A DNA stretch of 8,670 nucleotides from the NCBI GenBank assembly GCA_002469605.1, contig DKMV01000219.1, forward strand, positions 3,850 through 12,519, written 5' to 3'. The stretch's first letter is position 1. Every line of letters starts with the position of its first letter. This DNA is from Leclercia sp. UBA7405. Lineage in GTDB: Bacteria; Pseudomonadota; Gammaproteobacteria; Enterobacterales; Enterobacteriaceae. Below the pieces are notes generated by a model. The model worked only from the letters and a program-made list of their open reading frames with translations, had not been told where the DNA came from and did not search any database. The position numbers were made by a program, and so were the translations under genes. Positions 6,288 to 8,670 of the stretch are shown piece after piece.

Positions 6288-6749
6288 TTACAGACCCAGC
6301 TCGCTCAGCCCCGGATGATCGTCCGGGCGCCTGCCCTGCGGCCAGTGAAACAGGCGCTCCGACTCCTTGATGGGCATATCGTTAATGCAGGCAAAGCGGC
6401 GCTGCATCAGGCCGTCGGGGGCAAACTCCCAGTTCTCATTCCCGTACGAGCGGAACCAGTTTCCGGCGTCGTCGCGCCATTCGTAGGCGTAGCGCACCGC
6501 GATGCGGTTATCGCTGAAGGCCCACAGCTCCTTAATGAGCCGATAATCGAGCTCCTTTTTCCACTTCCGCTCCAGAAAAGCCTGCGCCTCCTCACGGTTA
6601 ACGGCAAACTCCGTCCGGTTGCGCCAGCGGGTATCCTCCGAATACGCCAGGGCGACTTTTGCCGCATCGCGGCTGTTCCAGCCATCCTCGGCCAGACGGA
6701 CTTTTTCAATGGCGGACTGCTCATTAAACGGGGGTAACGGTGGGCGCAT
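6288..6749 (-). CDS. DUF1348 / NTF2-like protein
   Basis: A 153-aa soluble protein of the nuclear transport factor 2-like superfamily, DUF1348 family. Characteristic stretches are [12 protein letters not shown] (about 17-28), [10 protein letters not shown] (36-45), the [19 protein letters not shown] helix (58-76), [20 protein letters not shown] (86-105) and a C-terminal ACINDMPI segment (120-127). NTF2-like folds form a cone-shaped pocket used by isomerases, dehydratases and ligand binders. No function is established for this family that I can name, and no catalytic residues can be assigned. No signal peptide is present. Start ATG 6749 has AGGAG 6 nt upstream. The gene is divergent from a TetR regulator and shares with it a palindromic operator, so it is the most likely regulated target. 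Confidence 0.88.
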   Translation of the reverse strand: MRPPLPPFNEQSAIEKVRLAEDGWNSRDAAKVALAYSEDTRWRNRTEFAVNREEAQAFLERKWKKELDYRLIKELWAFSDNRIAVRYAYEWRDDAGNWFRSYGNENWEFAPDGLMQRRFACINDMPIKESERLFHWPQGRRPDDHPGLSELGL

Positions 6750-6768
6750 AGTACTCTCCTGAAGTTAT

Positions 6769-6786
6769 GTAGACAGATCTGTCTAC
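6769..6786. promoter_or_regulatory. Perfect 18-bp TetR operator
   Basis: GTAGACAGATCTGTCTAC is a perfect palindrome in the 94-bp gap between the DUF1348 and tetR-family genes. TAGAC...GTCTA is a common look for TetR-family operators. It overlaps the predicted -35 of the tetR promoter and lies just upstream of the DUF1348 ribosome binding site, so one bound dimer pair could repress both directions. Confidence 0.8.
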
Positions 6787-6798
6787 CTGAATTAAACT
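6770..6798 (+). promoter_or_regulatory. Predicted sigma-70 promoter of the tetR-family gene
   Basis: TAGACA (6770-6775, five of six consensus bases) and TAAACT (6793-6798, four of six) are 17 bp apart. The -35 is inside the operator, implying autorepression. On the other strand the palindrome also offers TAGACA, but no good -10 was seen for DUF1348 at the right distance. Confidence 0.5.
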
Positions 6799-6843
6799 AT
6801 GCCCCATACCTAAGGTTGTCAATGCGGCAGCGGAGAAAAAATA

Positions 6844-7410
6844 ATGTTAGCGACGCACGAAAAAACGGCCCTTTCGGCAAAAGAGAAGATACTGCACGCG
6901 GCGCACGATCTATTTTATGCAGACGGTATTAAAGCAACGGGGATAGATAAGATTATTGCTACCTCTGGGGTGACTAAAGTGACCTTCTATCGTCATTTCC
7001 CGAGCAAGAACCAGTTGATTCTCAGCTATCTGGATCACCGGCACGCCCTGTGGATGGCATGGTTTACCGGGGCGTTATCGGCCCGGCTCGCCGCCGGCGA
7101 CAGCCGCGAGCAGGCCCTGGCCGCAACGCTTTGCGACTGGTTTAGCGATGCGGATTTTCGCGGCTGCGCCTTTATCAATGCCACGGCGGAAGCCGGTGAA
7201 TTACTGGATGACATTAAAGCTATCACCCGCAGCCATAAAGCCGAGATGATGGCGGCCGTTGGCCACCAGCTGGACATTGACGATGCGGATACGCTTGAGA
7301 TGGCTGGAATGCTTATCGACGGCGCTATTGTTCATGCCCAGATGGGGCGCGATCCCCGTCAGATCACCCGGCTGCTGCAAACCAGCCTGACGCCGCTTCT
7401 GGCACAGTAA
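6844..7410 (+). CDS. TetR/AcrR-family transcriptional regulator
   Basis: DNA-binding repressor of 188 aa. The N-terminal TetR domain covers about residues 12-60: AKEKILHAAHDLFYADGIKATGIDKI followed by the helix-turn-helix IATSGVTKVTFYRHFPSK, with the conserved YRHFPSK at 49-55. The rest is a helical ligand-binding domain. It contains FRGCAFINA (105-113), a GC-F motif frequent in one TetR subgroup. C97 and C108 could sense electrophiles, but that is speculation. Start ATG 6844 follows GGAG by 8 nt. It is divergent from the DUF1348 gene with a perfect palindrome between them, so autorepression and repression of that gene are the simplest reading. The inducer is unknown. Nearby enzymes acting on carbonyl compounds make a small reactive metabolite plausible. 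Confidence 0.93.
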   Translation: MLATHEKTALSAKEKILHAAHDLFYADGIKATGIDKIIATSGVTKVTFYRHFPSKNQLILSYLDHRHALWMAWFTGALSARLAAGDSREQALAATLCDWFSDADFRGCAFINATAEAGELLDDIKAITRSHKAEMMAAVGHQLDIDDADTLEMAGMLIDGAIVHAQMGRDPRQITRLLQTSLTPLLAQ

Positions 7411-7439
7411 CCCCCGCTCCGCCAGCTCTCCTCTCCCCC

Positions 7440-7476
7440 GCTGAGGCAGATTAGGAATAATCCCGTCCGCCTCAGC
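7440..7476. terminator. Two-tier hairpin after the tetR-family gene
   Basis: Outer arms GCTGAGGC (7440-7447) and GCCTCAGC (7469-7476) enclose a second small stem GATTA (7449-7453)/TAATC (7458-7462) with a GGAA loop. Between the stems there is one unpaired base on the left and six on the right. It lies 29 bp after the tetR-family stop and about 75 bp before paoA. No T tract follows, so it may be a weak terminator or an element of the paoA leader. The remainder of 7411-7550 shows only the paoA ribosome binding site clearly. Confidence 0.4.
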
Positions 7477-7550
7477 AACTATGCTTAATGCTCAAAACAA
7501 AAGAAGCACACGTAAACCCCTTTCTTATTTATTGATACCGGAGGCCTGGT

Positions 7551-8231
7551 ATGAGCAACCACGGCAATACCCCTGAAGACGATCGTGAAAACCATTCCGA
7601 CTTCAGCCTTTCTCGTCGCAGCCTGCTGAAGGTAAGCGCGGGCACGGCAGCCACGGCGGCGGTCGCCCCGCAAATGGCCTTTGGCAACGAGGCGCAGCCC
7701 ACCACTCCCGCACCCGAAACGATGCCCCTGACCTTAAAGGTCAACGGCGAAAGCCGCCAGCTGAAGGTGGACACCCGCACCACCCTGCTGGACGCTCTGC
7801 GCGAAGAGCTGCACCTCACCGGCACCAAAAAAGGGTGCGACCACGGCCAGTGCGGCGCCTGTACGGTGATCGTCGACGGTCGCCGACTGAACGCCTGCCT
7901 GACGCTGGCGGTAATGCATCAGGATGCGGAGATCACCACCATTGAAGGTCTTGGCACGCCGGATGAGTTGCACCCTATGCAGGCGGCCTTTGTTAAACAC
8001 GACGGCTACCAGTGCGGCTACTGCACCCCGGGGCAGATCTGCTCCTCGGTGGCGATGCTAAAAGAGATTGAGGCGGGCATTCCCAGCCACGTCACCCTCG
8101 ATCTGGTCTCCGACCCCGAAATGAGCGCGGATGAGATACGCGAACGCATGAGCGGCAATATCTGCCGCTGCGGCGCCTACGCCAACATACTGGATGCCAT
8201 TGAAGAGGCGGCCGGGGAGCTGAAATCATGA
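7551..8231 (+). CDS. paoA: Periplasmic aldehyde oxidoreductase, 2x[2Fe-2S] subunit
   Basis: Small electron-transfer subunit of PaoABC, a molybdenum (MCD cofactor) enzyme of the xanthine oxidase family that oxidises aromatic and other aldehydes to acids in the periplasm. The 226-aa product starts with a Tat signal: SRRSLLK at 21-27, then a hydrophobic alanine-rich stretch to about 45. The plant-type cluster ligands are C96, C101, C104 and C116 ([10 protein letters not shown]...NAC). The second cluster uses C155, C158, C205 and C207 (CGYC...CRC). From memory it matches E. coli PaoA (YagT, 229 aa) through most of its length. The start follows GGAGG by 6 nt. The gene overlaps paoB by ATGA, so they are translationally coupled. 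Because PaoB and PaoC lack their own export signals in E. coli, the complex is carried out through this subunit. Confidence 0.96.
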   Translation: MSNHGNTPEDDRENHSDFSLSRRSLLKVSAGTAATAAVAPQMAFGNEAQPTTPAPETMPLTLKVNGESRQLKVDTRTTLLDALREELHLTGTKKGCDHGQCGACTVIVDGRRLNACLTLAVMHQDAEITTIEGLGTPDELHPMQAAFVKHDGYQCGYCTPGQICSSVAMLKEIEAGIPSHVTLDLVSDPEMSADEIRERMSGNICRCGAYANILDAIEEAAGELKS

Positions 8232-8670
8232 GAGCCTTTACCTACGAACGCGTGACCACCCCCGCCGAAGCCGCGGCCAGCGCCCGACGCCGGGACGGGG
8301 CAAAATTTATTGCCGGGGGCACCAACCTGCTCGATCTGATGAAGCTTGAGATCGAAACCCCGACGCACCTGATCGACGTTAACGCCCTTGGGCTGGACCG
8401 CATTGAGCCGACCGACGAAAGCGGCCTGCGCATCGGCGCGCTGGTACGCAATACCGATCTGGCCGCCGACGCCCGGGTGCGTAAAGATTACGCCGTGCTG
8501 TCGCGGGCGCTGCTGGCGGGCGCCTCGGGTCAGCTGCGTAATATGGCTACCACGGCAGGCAACCTGTTACAGCGCACCCGCTGCCCCTACTTTTATGACA
8601 CCAATCAGCCCTGCAACAAGCGGCTGCCCGGCAGCGGCTGCGCCGCGCTGGAGGGGTTCAGCCGTCAGCA
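8228..8670 (+). CDS. paoB: Periplasmic aldehyde oxidoreductase, FAD subunit, 5' part
   Basis: FAD-binding subunit of PaoABC that passes electrons from the iron-sulfur subunit to the acceptor. It begins at ATG 8228 inside the paoA stop (ATGA) and is open for 147 codons to the window edge, about 46% of the E. coli length (318 aa). The flavin-binding loop [10 protein letters not shown] is at 29-38 and a second FAD-contact region [15 protein letters not shown] at 99-113. C119, C129 and C138 lie in a loop (RTRCPYF...QPCNKR...GSGC) that in E. coli PaoB holds an extra [4Fe-4S] cluster. The fourth ligand should lie just past the edge. There is no signal peptide, consistent with piggy-back export with PaoA. 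PaoC (molybdenum subunit) and PaoD (maturation factor) are expected downstream. Confidence 0.96.
   Translation, partial: MRAFTYERVTTPAEAAASARRRDGAKFIAGGTNLLDLMKLEIETPTHLIDVNALGLDRIEPTDESGLRIGALVRNTDLAADARVRKDYAVLSRALLAGASGQLRNMATTAGNLLQRTRCPYFYDTNQPCNKRLPGSGCAALEGFSRQ

Noticed and set aside
6315..6737. 140-codon plus-strand frame opposite the DUF1348 gene
   Set aside because: The opposite strand encodes a recognisable family with a good ribosome binding site. This frame does not.
1..8670. Search by eye for CRISPR arrays, tRNA or rRNA genes, insertion sequences and attachment sites
   Set aside because: No regularly spaced repeats, tRNA-like cloverleaf arms, transposase frames or terminal inverted repeats were seen.

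Overview
The window looks like chromosomal DNA from a GC-rich enterobacterium of the Klebsiella/Enterobacter type. Two observations support this. The last two genes match, as I remember the sequences, the Escherichia coli periplasmic aldehyde oxidoreductase subunits PaoA and PaoB. All gene starts carry ordinary AGGAG-type ribosome binding sites. No RNA gene, insertion sequence, CRISPR array or phage gene was seen. Genus cannot be fixed from the sequence alone.

Bases 1-4507 hold a MalEFGK-type carbohydrate ABC importer split into two divergent units. On the minus strand are the periplasmic binding protein (1844-3061), a MalF-type permease (483-1787) and a MalG-type permease cut by the window edge (1-473). 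The ATPase (3392-4507) reads the other way. The 330-bp divergent region carries a good CRP-like site, a plausible promoter for the binding-protein gene, a LacI-family-like operator with a central CG, and three copies of TTGTTATAC. A terminator-like hairpin with a T tract lies between the binding-protein and permease genes and probably lowers permease expression relative to the binding protein. Layout and protein character fit the galactooligosaccharide importers called GanEFG/GanK (GanSPQ in Bacillus) better than the true maltose system, but substrate is inference.

Bases 4508-7410 hold four small stand-alone genes: a VOC (glyoxalase-fold) metalloenzyme (minus), an exported alpha/beta hydrolase (plus), a DUF1348/NTF2-like protein (minus) and a TetR-family regulator (plus). 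They form two divergent pairs separated by convergent hairpins. The TetR/DUF1348 intergenic region has a perfect 18-bp palindrome overlapping the -35 of the tetR promoter, almost certainly the TetR operator. A degenerate copy lies between the VOC and hydrolase genes, so the regulator might also reach them.

Bases 7411-8670 start the paoABC operon: the Tat-exported 2x[2Fe-2S] subunit PaoA, overlapping by ATGA with the FAD subunit PaoB, which runs off the window. PaoC and PaoD are expected beyond the edge. PaoABC oxidises aldehydes in the periplasm. The nearby VOC, hydrolase and DUF1348 genes could be part of a neighbourhood handling reactive carbonyl or electrophilic compounds, but only proximity suggests this. 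I did not find a convincing wholly new system. The most testable novelty is the small TetR regulon and the repeat-rich control region of the importer.
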